From: an uncultured Acidobacteriaceae bacterium | GTDB taxonomy: Bacteria; Acidobacteriota; Terriglobia; Terriglobales; Acidobacteriaceae | Length of the DNA stretch: 64,000 bases | NCBI GenBank assembly: GCA_903849645.1 | Contig: CAINJJ010000035.1 | Coordinates: 62,001-126,000, forward strand | Direction of reading: 5' to 3' | Shown here: positions 33,934-42,569 of the stretch, in pieces | Position numbering within the stretch: position 1 is the stretch's first letter | Layout: each line of letters begins with the position of its first letter | The notes under the pieces: generated by a model | Databases searched by the model: none | What the model was told of the DNA's origin: nothing | What the model saw: the letters and a program-made list of their open reading frames with translations, nothing else | Translations under genes and position numbers: made by a program

Positions 33934-34575
33934 GCCCAAATGCGTATTAACTAACTAACCACCTGGGTCATGGAAGGTGACACTTTCGTTGGATTACTCC
34001 GGTCCCCGTCACGATGGTAACCGCGCAGATCGCACCTCGGTAATGCCCAAAAGTGCACAGTTTGTCGCATCATTTCGCTTCATGTGCTCAAACGTTTCAC
34101 TGTTAACTATTGATTGAATCAAATTCAAGGATTTTATAATGGCACTGGCCCAATCAGGCAAGGCCCATGCGCGCGGCTCAATCTCGATGATTTTGATCGC
34201 ATTTCCTCATAACTCTGACTTATATCTCCATTGCATTCAATTCCCTTCCAGCCATTCACGGCTCGGCGTCAAATCCCCTTTGGAGCTTCTCTTCATCCGG
34301 CACCTTTCCATGGTAGCCCTCCTGGTGGATTCCGGATGTGCTCGATTGAACGCCCTGGGCCTGAATCTTCCAGGCGCTGAAAAGCCCCCCATAGCGGGGG
34401 CACCGCTATGGGCGTGGCCGGCCACTCTGGAGTTGAACAGCCTTACAGGCGTTACCGTGCGCTCGGTTACGTCTTCCGGCAGTCTGCCGGAGGTCTCCAT
34501 CTGTTAACTCAAAAAGAACCTGCCTCCGATTCAGTTCAGAATTCGGTCCGGGAGCGCTGGCAAGGGTCCATCGGC
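33934..34575. other. Low-coding intergenic stretch with a palindrome and an orphan -10 box
   Basis: This gap is AT-richer than its surroundings at its start and has no gene I can support. A 13-base palindrome TTGATT-G-AATCAA lies at 34110-34122, and a perfect TATAAT at 34135-34140 points to the right. An open frame from 34139 (122 codons) has no recognisable domain and poor codon character. Near 34386-34416 there is a GC-rich imperfect hairpin (CCCCATAGCGGGGGCACCGC region). Confidence 0.45.
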
Positions 34576-34605
34576 TTGGTTCCGTGCTCCGGCAGGCACT
34601 ATACT
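34576..34605 (+). promoter_or_regulatory. Sigma-70-like promoter for deoC
   Basis: TTGGTT (34576-34581) and TATACT (34600-34605) with an 18-base spacer, about 70 bases upstream of the deoC ATG and its AAGGAG site. Confidence 0.55.
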
Positions 34606-34675
34606 CAGGTTCCGTAGGCTTGCCGGCAAGCCACGGACGGTAAAGTGGCCCTTGCCCCGGAAGGAGCATCACCGC

Positions 34676-35431
34676 ATGAGCGCGATTCACCCCATCCGGG
34701 AGTCGGATCTGGAATTTGACAATGGCAGCTTTGACGCCGCCGCTTTTGCTTCACAGGCGCTGGGAAGCTGGCAGGGGGTGGCGGCGGTTATCGACCACAC
34801 CCTGCTCAAGCCGGATGCCACTCGCGACCAGGTGGAAAACCTCTGCGACGAGGCCATTCGCTATCGGTTTGCCTGCGCCATGGTAAATCCAGTCTGGGTG
34901 CCGACGGCGGTGAGCGTTCTGTCCGGCGCAGGGATTCCCGTAGGCGTGGTCATCGGCTTCCCGCTGGGCGCCAGCCTGGTTTCCACGCTGCGGCAAGAGG
35001 CGGAGGCTCTCACCTGCCTCGGGGCGCGCGAACTCGACATGGTTTTGCCCATCGGGCTGCTCAAGAGCGGCAACCATCAGGCGGTGCAACACGCTATCCA
35101 GGCGACGGCGGCGGTGGCCCATCATCACGGCGCGCTGCTCAAGGTGATTCTGGAAACCTGCCTGCTGAACGTGGCGGAGAAGCTGCGCGCCTCGGAGATT
35201 GCCATCCAGGCCGGGGCGGACTTTATCAAGACCTCGACGGGATTTTCGTCGGGCGGAGCCACCGCGGCCGACGTGGCCCTGATGCGCGGGGTGGCTGGCG
35301 GACGCTGCGGGGTCAAGGCCTCGGGCGGCATCCGCACCCTGGCCGATGTAAAGGCCATGCTGGAAGCCGGCGCCACGCGCATTGGCGCATCGGCCTCGGT
35401 GGCCATTGTGCGGGAGATGGGCGCCGAATAG
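34676..35431 (+). CDS. deoC: Deoxyribose-phosphate aldolase
   Basis: 251 residues from the ATG at 34676, selected because AAGGAG lies 9 bases upstream; an in-frame start at 34652 overlaps that site and is rejected. The Schiff-base lysine is in ADFIKTSTGFSSGGAT, and the second active-site lysine in CGVKASGGIRTL. AVIDHTLLKPDATRDQV is the N-terminal TIM-barrel block. DeoC cleaves 2-deoxyribose-5-phosphate to glyceraldehyde-3-phosphate and acetaldehyde in deoxynucleoside catabolism. No other deo gene is adjacent. Confidence 0.94.
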   Translation: MSAIHPIRESDLEFDNGSFDAAAFASQALGSWQGVAAVIDHTLLKPDATRDQVENLCDEAIRYRFACAMVNPVWVPTAVSVLSGAGIPVGVVIGFPLGASLVSTLRQEAEALTCLGARELDMVLPIGLLKSGNHQAVQHAIQATAAVAHHHGALLKVILETCLLNVAEKLRASEIAIQAGADFIKTSTGFSSGGATAADVALMRGVAGGRCGVKASGGIRTLADVKAMLEAGATRIGASASVAIVREMGAE

Positions 35432-35481
35432 CGCTGCCGCATCAACCGGCGCCCCGGTAAGCTATCATTCGCTTCGATACC

Positions 35482-37305
35482 ATGGCCTCGAATCCACCAT
35501 CCCCGGCGGAACACCACGACCTTGAGGGCGATTACCGTCCTGCCGACCCATCTGCGGAGGGGGCGCATCTGGACCCCATCAACGCGCGCGTGGAGCCGGC
35601 CGACCTTACTTATCTGGTGCAGCTTGCCGATGCCCTGAATACCACGCTCGACCTGCAAACCCTGCTCAACCGCACGGCGGAGCTGGTGCGCGCGGTGATT
35701 CAATACCGCATCTTCGCCATTCTGCTGGTGAACGACCGCACCCATGAGCTGCGCGTCCGGTTCCAGATCGGCCATGGGTCGGACGTGGAGCGGATGCACA
35801 TTCCCACAGGTCGGGGCGTGGTGGGCCAGGTGGCGCTGACGCGACGCCCGGTCCTGCTGAATGATGTTTCGACCTCAGACTTCTATTACCCTGTCAATCC
35901 GGATGTGCGCTCGGAGCTTGCCGTACCCCTTATCGCCAAGAACCGGCTGATTGGCGTGATGGATATTGAGAGTGAGGAACTGGGATATTTCCGGCCGGAA
36001 CACCTGCACCTGCTCACGCTGACGGCCTCGCGCATCGCCCAGGCAATCGAGAATGCACGGCTGTATGCGCGGGTTTCGCGCCAGGCGCAGACGCTGCAGG
36101 TGCTGAACGAGATCGCCACCGAGTTGACATCCATCCTGGAACTGAAGCCGCTGCTGGAGCGGGTGGGCCAGCTTTTAAGGCGGCTGATCGACTACCAGAT
36201 GTTCACGATCATGCTGCTGGACCCCTCGGGCGAGACCCTGGTGACGCGCTACGCGTGGCGGTTTGGCTATGCCCACGCCCCGGTTCGGCGCATCCCGGTG
36301 ACCAGCGGGCTGGTGGGCGCTGCGGTGCGCGAGTGGCGGCTGGTCAATGTGCCGGACGTGCGCAAGGACTCCCGCTACCTGCCGATGAATCCCGAGACGC
36401 GGTCGGAGCTGATTGTGCCGCTGTTTCACAAAGGGCGCATCATTGGCGTTCTGGACCTGGAGCACACGCGCACCGGCTTTTTCAACGAAGAGCACGAGCG
36501 GATGCTGACCACGCTGGGCGCGCAGGTGGCCATCGCGATTGAGAATGCACGGCTCTACCAGGCGGTGCGCACCCAGGAGCGGCAACTGGAGCGGGACATT
36601 GCGATGGCGCGGGAGGTGCAACTGCGGCTGCTGCCCTCCTCGGCCCCGGAGTTGCCCAATGCAGACATGGCGGTGCACTTTTTGCCGGCGCGGACCATCG
36701 GCGGCGACCTCTACGACTTTGTGGACTACGGGCCAGGGCAGACGGCGATTGTGCTGGGCGATGTGAGCGGGAAAGCTGCTCCGGCGGCGCTGTTTGCCGC
36801 GCTGGTGAGCGGCATCATGCGGTCGGCGGCGCAGCATCGGCCAGACCCGGCGGCGATGTTGGCGCTGCTGAACGACGCGCTGCAGGAGCGCAAGCTGGAG
36901 TCGCAGTATGTGACCATGCTGTTTGCGCTGTGGAACGACGCGGACCGAACGCTGCGGGTCGCCAATTCGGGGGCGGTGCAGCCGGTCTTTTGCCGCTCCG
37001 GACAGGCCAATACCGTGGCCGCCGAGGGATTTCCCCTGGGACTGTTCCCGAACGTCAGCTACGACGAGGTCACCGTGGCCGCCGAGAGCGGCGACGCGGT
37101 GGTTTTTGTCTCCGACGGGATTCTGGACGCGGAGAACGCGCAGGGCGAGATGTACGGGCAGGAGCGGCTTTCGGGCCTGCTATGCAGCCACCGCGAGCAG
37201 ACGGCGCAGGAGATTTCCGAGGCGATTGTGGCGGATGTGAGCGGTTTCCAGGGTGGACACGACCGCTTTGACGACGAGACGATCATCGTGCTGAAGGTGC
37301 GCTGA
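35482..37305 (+). CDS. GAF-GAF-PP2C (RsbU/SpoIIE-type) serine phosphatase
   Basis: 607 residues. Two GAF domains in tandem (about 45-200, LADALNTTLDLQTLLNRTAEL start; about 215-370, LNEIATELTSILELKPLLERVG start) share the RSELxVPL core. A linker helix REVQLRLLPSSAPELP leads to the PP2C domain with metal ligands in IGGDLYDFVDYG, GDVSGKAAPAALFAALVSG, VFVSDGILDAEN and DDETIIVLK. Such enzymes dephosphorylate anti-sigma-antagonist proteins in partner-switching control. No anti-sigma or STAS partner lies beside it. The signal sensed is unknown. It starts 50 bases after deoC. Confidence 0.88.
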   Translation: MASNPPSPAEHHDLEGDYRPADPSAEGAHLDPINARVEPADLTYLVQLADALNTTLDLQTLLNRTAELVRAVIQYRIFAILLVNDRTHELRVRFQIGHGSDVERMHIPTGRGVVGQVALTRRPVLLNDVSTSDFYYPVNPDVRSELAVPLIAKNRLIGVMDIESEELGYFRPEHLHLLTLTASRIAQAIENARLYARVSRQAQTLQVLNEIATELTSILELKPLLERVGQLLRRLIDYQMFTIMLLDPSGETLVTRYAWRFGYAHAPVRRIPVTSGLVGAAVREWRLVNVPDVRKDSRYLPMNPETRSELIVPLFHKGRIIGVLDLEHTRTGFFNEEHERMLTTLGAQVAIAIENARLYQAVRTQERQLERDIAMAREVQLRLLPSSAPELPNADMAVHFLPARTIGGDLYDFVDYGPGQTAIVLGDVSGKAAPAALFAALVSGIMRSAAQHRPDPAAMLALLNDALQERKLESQYVTMLFALWNDADRTLRVANSGAVQPVFCRSGQANTVAAEGFPLGLFPNVSYDEVTVAAESGDAVVFVSDGILDAENAQGEMYGQERLSGLLCSHREQTAQEISEAIVADVSGFQGGHDRFDDETIIVLKVR

Positions 37306-37407
37306 GAGTTCATCCATCGCTTCTTATCCTGGCTGTATGGCATTCATTGAATGAAAGATAGATAGATTTATCCGTGTTGGCTCCGCAAAGGCGCCGACCG
37401 TCTCCGC

Positions 37408-37800
37408 TCATATTGGACGGATGTATCCCCGGAACCAGACAGCCAGCTCCGGCTCCTGCATTTCACCGGCAGCTTCGGCCAGCATGGTTGTGACAGCCTC
37501 CTGATCGCTTGCCTCCAGATCGTATCCCTGATCAAGCAAGAAGACATAGGCCACAACAAAAGCGGTCCGCTTGTTTCCATCGAGGAATCCGTGGTTTCTG
37601 GAGATGCCGTAGGCATAGGCGGCGGCGAGATCAGCAATATCAGGAGCGCCAAAGGCCGCGAGGTTCCGGGGTCGATGGAGGGCTGACTGCACCAGGCCGA
37701 TGTCTCGCACGCCGGTCATGCCGCCATGTTCTGCGAGCTGCTCGTCGTGAATTGCCAGCACCGTCTGTTCCGTTACCCATTTCAGGCCGGGCGGATTCAC
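37408..37800 (-). CDS. doc: Doc/Fic-fold toxin (death-on-curing family)
   Basis: 130 residues, the usual Doc length. The catalytic motif HGFLDGNKRTA fits HxFx(D/N)GNKR; GGMTGVRDIGLVQSALHRPR is the N-terminal family block and AAAYAYGISRNHGF leads into the motif. P1 Doc phosphorylates elongation factor Tu and halts translation. The antitoxin gene lies upstream and the frames overlap by four bases (37797-37800), so toxin translation is coupled to the antitoxin. The partner is AbrB/MazE-like rather than Phd, a known alternative pairing. Confidence 0.88.
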   Translation of the reverse strand: MNPPGLKWVTEQTVLAIHDEQLAEHGGMTGVRDIGLVQSALHRPRNLAAFGAPDIADLAAAYAYGISRNHGFLDGNKRTAFVVAYVFLLDQGYDLEASDQEAVTTMLAEAAGEMQEPELAVWFRGYIRPI

Positions 37801-38021
37801 TTCGCAAGCTCACGAAGAACGTCGCGGCGCTCGCGCATGACCTTGCGGGCCAATCCCATTTGCCGCTCGAAATCAGGATCGTAGGGAGTGATGCGGAAGC
37901 CCTCGGGAGCTTCAGTGAGGAAGATCGAATCGCCCTTCACGACCTTGAGCCGGTTGAGGACCTCTTTTGGCAGGACAATCCCAGCAGAACTGCCGACGGT
38001 TGTGACTTTCAGCTTGACCAT
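37797..38021 (-). CDS. AbrB/MazE (SpoVT)-fold antitoxin
   Basis: 74 residues from the ATG at 38021; GGAG is well spaced for this ATG, while the GTG two codons earlier is too close to it. The swapped-hairpin DNA-binding domain reads KLKVTTVGSSAGIVLPKEVLNRLKVVKGD, then EGFRITPYDP, and a helical C-terminal tail (FERQMGLARKVMRERRDVLRELA) likely binds the toxin. Such antitoxins neutralise the toxin and repress their own promoter. A palindrome covering the -10 box sits 12-30 bases upstream. Confidence 0.85.
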   Translation of the reverse strand: MVKLKVTTVGSSAGIVLPKEVLNRLKVVKGDSIFLTEAPEGFRITPYDPDFERQMGLARKVMRERRDVLRELAK

Positions 38022-38031
38022 GTCCACGCTC

Positions 38032-38050
38032 CGTTATGACGATTATAACG
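38032..38050 (-). promoter_or_regulatory. Promoter-operator of the Doc toxin-antitoxin pair
   Basis: CGTTAT (38032-38037) and ATAACG (38045-38050) form an inverted repeat with a 7-base spacer. The minus-strand -10 TATAAT (38047-38042) lies inside it, with a weak -35 TTCTTA 16 bases further upstream. Binding of the AbrB-type antitoxin here would block RNA polymerase directly, giving autorepression. Confidence 0.6.
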
Positions 38051-38243
38051 AAACGACCGTAGATAAGAATCTAATTCTGTATCCTGAACTCCAAAGGGGG
38101 GTAGGGGTGGTGGCGGTTTCCTAACCTGGACCCGGTGCGGCGCATGGTGGATGCGCGGCGCCGGTTGGTTGAAGTCGACCCATATTTCAATTGTGCGCCA
38201 AACGGCACTCGTGATCTGCAAAGCGGCGGCGCAAAATATCATG

Positions 38244-39656
38244 TCAAATTTTGACAGCGGGAGTCTCGACCGGCTCGACGCGGATTTTGGCGATGCGGCG
38301 GCCGTCCATTTCGACGACGGTCAGGCGCCGGTCGTCGTGAACGACCGTTTCTCCGCCCCTGGGGATGTGGCCAAGGCGCATGAGCATGAACCCGGCCAGG
38401 GTTTCCACACCGCCGTCGCGGGGCAGGCTCCACTGCATCTGGGTTTCAAGGTCGCGCAGGTTGACGCCGCCGTCCATGAGGAGCGCGCCGGAGGCGGTGG
38501 TGAGGACGGGGTGAACGGGCGAGTCGAACTCGTCTTCCAGCTCGCCAGTCAACTGCTCGACGGCGTCCTCGACGGTGACAAGGCCGACGGTGGAGCCGTA
38601 CTCATCGACGACGATAGCCATCTGGCGCCGGCGCTGCTGGAGGTCGCGGATCAGGTCGAGGACGGTCTTGGTCTCCGGCACCACGAGGACATCGCGCATG
38701 ACCTGGGCCAGCCTTAACTCCGCAAAGGGCGTGGGCGCCGAGCGGGAGGCGGCCGGCTCCCAGGCCTCGGGAGCAACGCCGGGGCGGGCGGGCTGGAGTT
38801 TGGGCCGGAAGAAGATGAGGCGGGAGAGATCCTTGGAATAGACGACGCCGACGATGTGTTCGGGGCCGCGGGTTTCGTCGTAGACGGGCACGCGAGAGTG
38901 CTTGTGTTCAATGACCAGGGCGCTGGCGGCCTCGATGGGCAGGTTGGAGGGGAGGGAGAAGATGCGCTGCCGGGGGGTCATGATCTCGCGGACCGGCACG
39001 TCGTCGAGTTCGAGGGCGCGGTGGACGAGCATCTCCTGAAAGGGGGGCAGGACGCCCATGCGGCGGGCGGCGGTGGCGATGAGCTTGAGTTCCTCGGGGG
39101 AGTGGACGGCGGCGCGGTCGGTCATGGGCACGTCAAATCCGCGCAGGATGACGGCGGCCGAGCTCTTGAGAAAGCGAACCGCGGGACGGGCCAGGCCCAT
39201 GAAGAGAAGCATGGGCGGGGCGACGGCCACAGCCAGGGCCTCGGCGCGGCGCAGGGCAAGGGACTTGGGGACGAGTTCGCCGACCAGGACATGGAAGTAG
39301 GTAATGACGCCAAAGCCCAGACTGACGGCGACGACGTGGGCATAAATGTGGGTCCAGCCCTGGTCGAGGTGGAGGGCGGTGAGGCCGTCGAAGAGGACGG
39401 CGGCGGCGAGGGGCTCGCCAATCCAGCCGAGGGCCAGCGAGCAGAGGGTGACGCCGAGTTGGACGGCAGGCAGGAAGTCGTCGAGGTCGTGCTGCAGGCG
39501 GCGCACGGCACGGGCTCCGGGGACGCCGGCCGCCAGCATCTGCTCGATGCGCGTATCGCGGATGGAGACGAGGGCAAACTCCGCGGCCACAAAGAAGGCG
39601 TTGGCCAGAATGAGCAGCGCAACGGCGAAGAATTTGAGGAGCGAGAGTCCGTCCAT
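38244..39656 (-). CDS. CorC/HlyC-type CNNM-CBS membrane protein
   Basis: 470 residues from the ATG at 39656. An N-terminal DUF21/CNNM domain with about four membrane helices (LLKFFAVALLILANAFFVAAEFALVS ... GWIGEPLAAAVL ... HVLVGELVPKSLALRRAE) is followed by two CBS domains (REIMTPRQRIFSLPSN..., QVMRDVLVVPETKTVLDLI ... MAIVVDEYGSTVGLVTVEDAVEQL) and a C-terminal CorC/HlyC domain (GGVNLRDLETQMQWSLP). Relatives take part in Mg2+ or Na+ homeostasis. The CBS insert is unusually Pro/Ala-rich. Divergent from the HlyD gene. Confidence 0.88.
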   Translation of the reverse strand: MDGLSLLKFFAVALLILANAFFVAAEFALVSIRDTRIEQMLAAGVPGARAVRRLQHDLDDFLPAVQLGVTLCSLALGWIGEPLAAAVLFDGLTALHLDQGWTHIYAHVVAVSLGFGVITYFHVLVGELVPKSLALRRAEALAVAVAPPMLLFMGLARPAVRFLKSSAAVILRGFDVPMTDRAAVHSPEELKLIATAARRMGVLPPFQEMLVHRALELDDVPVREIMTPRQRIFSLPSNLPIEAASALVIEHKHSRVPVYDETRGPEHIVGVVYSKDLSRLIFFRPKLQPARPGVAPEAWEPAASRSAPTPFAELRLAQVMRDVLVVPETKTVLDLIRDLQQRRRQMAIVVDEYGSTVGLVTVEDAVEQLTGELEDEFDSPVHPVLTTASGALLMDGGVNLRDLETQMQWSLPRDGGVETLAGFMLMRLGHIPRGGETVVHDDRRLTVVEMDGRRIAKIRVEPVETPAVKI

Positions 39657-39876
39657 CCTGGGGTTGAGGATAGCATCCGGGCGGGAACTGAAGCTGCGGG
39701 AGGCGGAGAGCGGCGCCGCGGCGCAGATGGGGAACCGGAGAGCGGCGGGCTGCGTATGGAGATGCAGCGGTTGACGTGCGGGGGCCAATGCCCGTCTCAC
39801 AACCGGGCTACTTCAACGATTTATCTCGGCAGCCGCGGGCTGCACATTCTTTCAAGACCCCTGGGGAGGTTGCAAC

Positions 39877-41082
39877 GTGGCGGCAGCGCGGAGAAGCAAG
39901 CGGTTCTGGATCTGGATTGTGGTGGGCTCTGTGGTGGTGCTGGGCGCTGCGGGCGCTGCGGTGGCCAGCCTGGTGCGCGGCACCACGATTGACCCCAACA
40001 AGCTGGCCAAGGTGACGCGTGCGGATGTGGCGCGGAGCGTGGTGGCGACGGGAAAGATCCAGCCGATTACCAAGGTCGAGGTCAAGTCCAAGGCCTCGGG
40101 CATTGTGGAGAAGCTGTACACGGACATCAACTTCCACGTGACCAAGGGCCAGCAACTGGCGCAGCTTGACCAGCAGGAGATTGTGGCGCAGGTGGAGGCG
40201 CAGCGCGCGCAACTGGCGGGGGCCGAGGCCAATGTGGCCACGTACGAAGCCAATATCGAGCAGGACAAGGTGAACGCGGCGGCGCCGGACCTGCCCATGT
40301 ACAAGGCGACGCTGGACCGCAATCGCGAGATGCAGAAGGAAGGCATCGTGAGCCGGCAGGCTCTGGACGACGCCAACAAGGACTACCTGGCGGCACTGAC
40401 GCGGCGCGACTCGTCCAAGGCGCAGATTGGCGTGGATTCGGCCAAGCTGAAGCAGGCGCGGGCGCAGGTGATGCAGAGCCAGGCGAGCCTGAAGCAACTG
40501 GAAGAGCAACTGAGCTACACGACGATTGTGGCGCCGATGGACGGGGTGATTCTTTCCCGCGATGTGGAGATTGGCGACGCGGTGAGTTCGATCCTGGTGC
40601 TGGGCTCGACGGCGACGCTGGTGATGACCGAAGGGGACATCAACCAGGTGTATGTGCAGGGCAAGGTGGACGAGGCGGACATTGCGCACGTCTACATGGC
40701 GCAGCCGGCGCGCATCAAGGTGGAGAGCTTCCGGGACCGGGTCTTCCAGGGCAAGGTCACCAAAATTGCGCCGCTGGGGGTGGAGAAGGACAACGTGACC
40801 ACGTTTGAGGTGCGCGTGTCGATCGACAACCCCGGCGGGGAGCTGAAGGCCAACATGACGGCCAACGCGGAGATTCTGCTGGACGAGCACAAGGGCGTGC
40901 TGACGGTGCCGGAGAGCGCCGTGATCTACGACAACCAGAAGAAGGCGACGGTGGAGATTCCCGACAAGAAGGAAAAGGAAGGCAAGCGCAAGATTCCAGT
41001 GACTGTGGGGCTCTCGAACGGGTCGGTGACGGAGATTCTGGCGGGGCTGAAGGAAGGCGACCAGGTGGTGCTGCAGCAGTAA
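39877..41082 (+). CDS. HlyD/MacA-family periplasmic adaptor without an adjacent pump gene
   Basis: 401 residues from a GTG at 39877 with GGGGAGG 8 bases upstream. One membrane anchor (WIWIVVGSVVVLGAAGAAVASL), then a lipoyl/barrel-sandwich half-motif (KVEVKSKASGIVEKLYTDINFHVTKGQQLAQLD), a long coiled-coil hairpin (residues about 100-195), the second half (YTTIVAPMDGVILSRDVEIGDAV), and beta-barrel and membrane-proximal domains. MacA-type adaptors join an inner-membrane ABC pump to an outer-membrane channel. Usually macB follows; here a tandem repeat and a secreted protein follow, so the partner is elsewhere or lost. Confidence 0.85.
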   Translation: MAAARRSKRFWIWIVVGSVVVLGAAGAAVASLVRGTTIDPNKLAKVTRADVARSVVATGKIQPITKVEVKSKASGIVEKLYTDINFHVTKGQQLAQLDQQEIVAQVEAQRAQLAGAEANVATYEANIEQDKVNAAAPDLPMYKATLDRNREMQKEGIVSRQALDDANKDYLAALTRRDSSKAQIGVDSAKLKQARAQVMQSQASLKQLEEQLSYTTIVAPMDGVILSRDVEIGDAVSSILVLGSTATLVMTEGDINQVYVQGKVDEADIAHVYMAQPARIKVESFRDRVFQGKVTKIAPLGVEKDNVTTFEVRVSIDNPGGELKANMTANAEILLDEHKGVLTVPESAVIYDNQKKATVEIPDKKEKEGKRKIPVTVGLSNGSVTEILAGLKEGDQVVLQQ

Positions 41083-41272
41083 GCCACCTGCGGTGGGGCT
41101 GGGGGCTCGCTTTTCGCTCGCTGAAGCGACGTAGTTTCCCAAAACTCCAGAGGTGAGGGACCGGGGGCACCCGGCAGTAAGCCACCTGCGGTGGGGCTGA
41201 GGGCTCGCTTTTCGCTCGCTGTGGAGGTGTGGTTTCCCAAAACTCCAGAGGTCAGTGACCGGCGGGAGTGGC
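41077..41272 (+). repeat. 98-bp tandem duplication starting in the adaptor gene's last codons
   Basis: Two adjacent copies, 41077-41174 and 41175-41272, begin CAGTAAGCCACCTGCGGTGG and share GGGCTCGCTTTTCGCTCGCTG and GTTTCCCAAAACTCCAGAGG. They differ at scattered sites, mainly in the middle and at the 3' end. Copy 1 contains the adaptor's final CAG and TAA. CCACCTGCGGTGG inside each is a hairpin. No gene lies in 41083-41485. Confidence 0.8.
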
Positions 41273-41485
41273 AGTGATTGTCCGGTCCTGGAGATGAATG
41301 TCCGGAAGCGGACGGTGGCAGGCGGGCGGCCCAGGGAGTGAATCAGGCCACGCTATTGCATTGATTGGGCTTGGCGGTTTTGGGGTTCTGGCAAGGCGGA
41401 TGCAGGGAACCAAGGCGTAAGGACGCGATACGCAGAGATGGCAGACAAGGGAAGTCAGACAACCTGAATGGAAATGAGGGACAGG

Positions 41486-42316
41486 ATGAAGCATCTACTT
41501 CTGGCAGCGGCAGCGCTGGCCGTAATCAGCATTCCGGCGCTGGCCACGGAGGCAACCTTTGAAAAGACGCTCACCGTGAACGGACGGGTTGAGTTGTCGG
41601 TCTCAACCGGCTCCGGCAACGTTCATCTGACACGGGGCAGCGGCAACCAGGTGCACGTCTTTGGGCGGGTGAAGTCAGGCTGGGGTGGAAGCGAGGAGCG
41701 CGTGAAGGAGATTGCGGCGCATCCGCCCATCGAGCAAACTGGCAACATCATCCGCATCGGCGGGCACCACGAGAACCTGCACAACATCAGCATCGACTAT
41801 GAGATTCAGGCGCCGGAGAACTCGATTCTGGACGCCGGCTCCGGGTCGGGCAACATTACGGATGATGGAATCGGCGAGAACGCCAAGCTCTCGACCGGTT
41901 CGGGCAACATTCACGCCACCGGGCTGCATGGAGCCTTCATCGTAGGTACGGGTTCGGGGGATGTGTATGCCGAGCAGACAGGCGAAGGCGACGTGAAGGC
42001 CGAGACCGGCTCGGGCAACATCGAGCTGAAGAATCTGCACGGCGGCCTGCGCGCGGGAACCGGTTCGGGCGACATCAAGGTGGCGGGTACGCCGAGTGCG
42101 CCCTGGAAGCTCGAGACGGGCTCGGGAAACGTCGAATACTGGGCCGGGAACGCGGCTTTGACGCTGGACGCCTCGACCGGCTCGGGCAACGTGCACAGCG
42201 ACCACGAGATGATGACGCAGGGCTCGAATGACCGCCATCATGTGACGGGCAAGATCAACGGCGGCGGCCCGACGGTGCGCATCGAGACAGGCTCGGGCGA
42301 CATCCGGATCCACTGA
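41486..42316 (+). CDS. Secreted DUF4097-like beta-repeat protein with TGSGN repeats
   Basis: 276 residues from the ATG at 41486 (purine-rich GAGGGACAGG upstream). Signal peptide LLLAAAALAVISIPALA, then a beta-solenoid-like body in which the motif (T/S)GSG(N/D) recurs about every 18-25 residues: STGSGNVHL, GSGSGNITDD, STGSGNIHA, GTGSGDVYA, ETGSGNIEL, GTGSGDIKV, ETGSGNVEY, STGSGNVHS, ETGSGDIRI. This spacing fits a right-handed solenoid with one rung per repeat. Function unknown; probably periplasmic or surface. A strong terminator follows. Confidence 0.75.
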   Translation: MKHLLLAAAALAVISIPALATEATFEKTLTVNGRVELSVSTGSGNVHLTRGSGNQVHVFGRVKSGWGGSEERVKEIAAHPPIEQTGNIIRIGGHHENLHNISIDYEIQAPENSILDAGSGSGNITDDGIGENAKLSTGSGNIHATGLHGAFIVGTGSGDVYAEQTGEGDVKAETGSGNIELKNLHGGLRAGTGSGDIKVAGTPSAPWKLETGSGNVEYWAGNAALTLDASTGSGNVHSDHEMMTQGSNDRHHVTGKINGGGPTVRIETGSGDIRIH

Positions 42317-42377
42317 GTTCTTACAATTCAGGGGCCGTGTAGCGGCATTTCGCGCCGGTCCCAACCAGTCTGTTCCG

Positions 42378-42435
42378 CAGGCGATGCCTTGTAATCTTCC
42401 CGTCTGAACCGGGAATGGGCATCGCCTGTTTTTTT
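42378..42435 (+). terminator. Rho-independent terminator after the TGSGN-repeat gene
   Basis: CAGGCGATGCC (42378-42388) pairs with GGCATCGCCTG (42418-42428), with a nested TTCCCG/CGGGAA stem, followed by seven T at 42429-42435. Confidence 0.85.
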
Positions 42436-42518
42436 GGTGTCTGCTTCCCTGCCCCGCGCCAGGCCTTTGGCAACCTCAAAGCAATTTCAAAAATTGCACA
42501 AGCCCTGACTTTGCCGGC

Positions 42519-42556
42519 ATCCCACCCATTCCGCTGAAAAACGCGGAATGGATGGG
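42519..42556. repeat. Hairpin repeat CCATTCCGC / GCGGAATGG, copy 2
   Basis: CCATTCCGC (42526-42534) pairs with GCGGAATGG (42543-42551) across TGAAAAAC. The flanks GGCATCCCA and ATGGG match the copy at 30898. It lies in the convergent gap between the terminator and the esterase stop at 42570. Confidence 0.65.
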
Positions 42557-42569
42557 CCACACGCCGACA

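Noticed and set aside
34139..34507. 122-codon frame after a perfect -10 box
   Set aside because: No domain, no ribosome site and unlike neighbouring codon use; kept only as part of the note on an orphan promoter.
37509..38039. 176-codon plus-strand frame
   Set aside because: Antisense to the Doc/AbrB pair, whose overlap, motifs and promoter identify the real genes.
41090..41260. 98-bp tandem duplication as possible phage or plasmid attachment site
   Set aside because: Copies are adjacent, imperfect and not linked to an integrase or tRNA gene.
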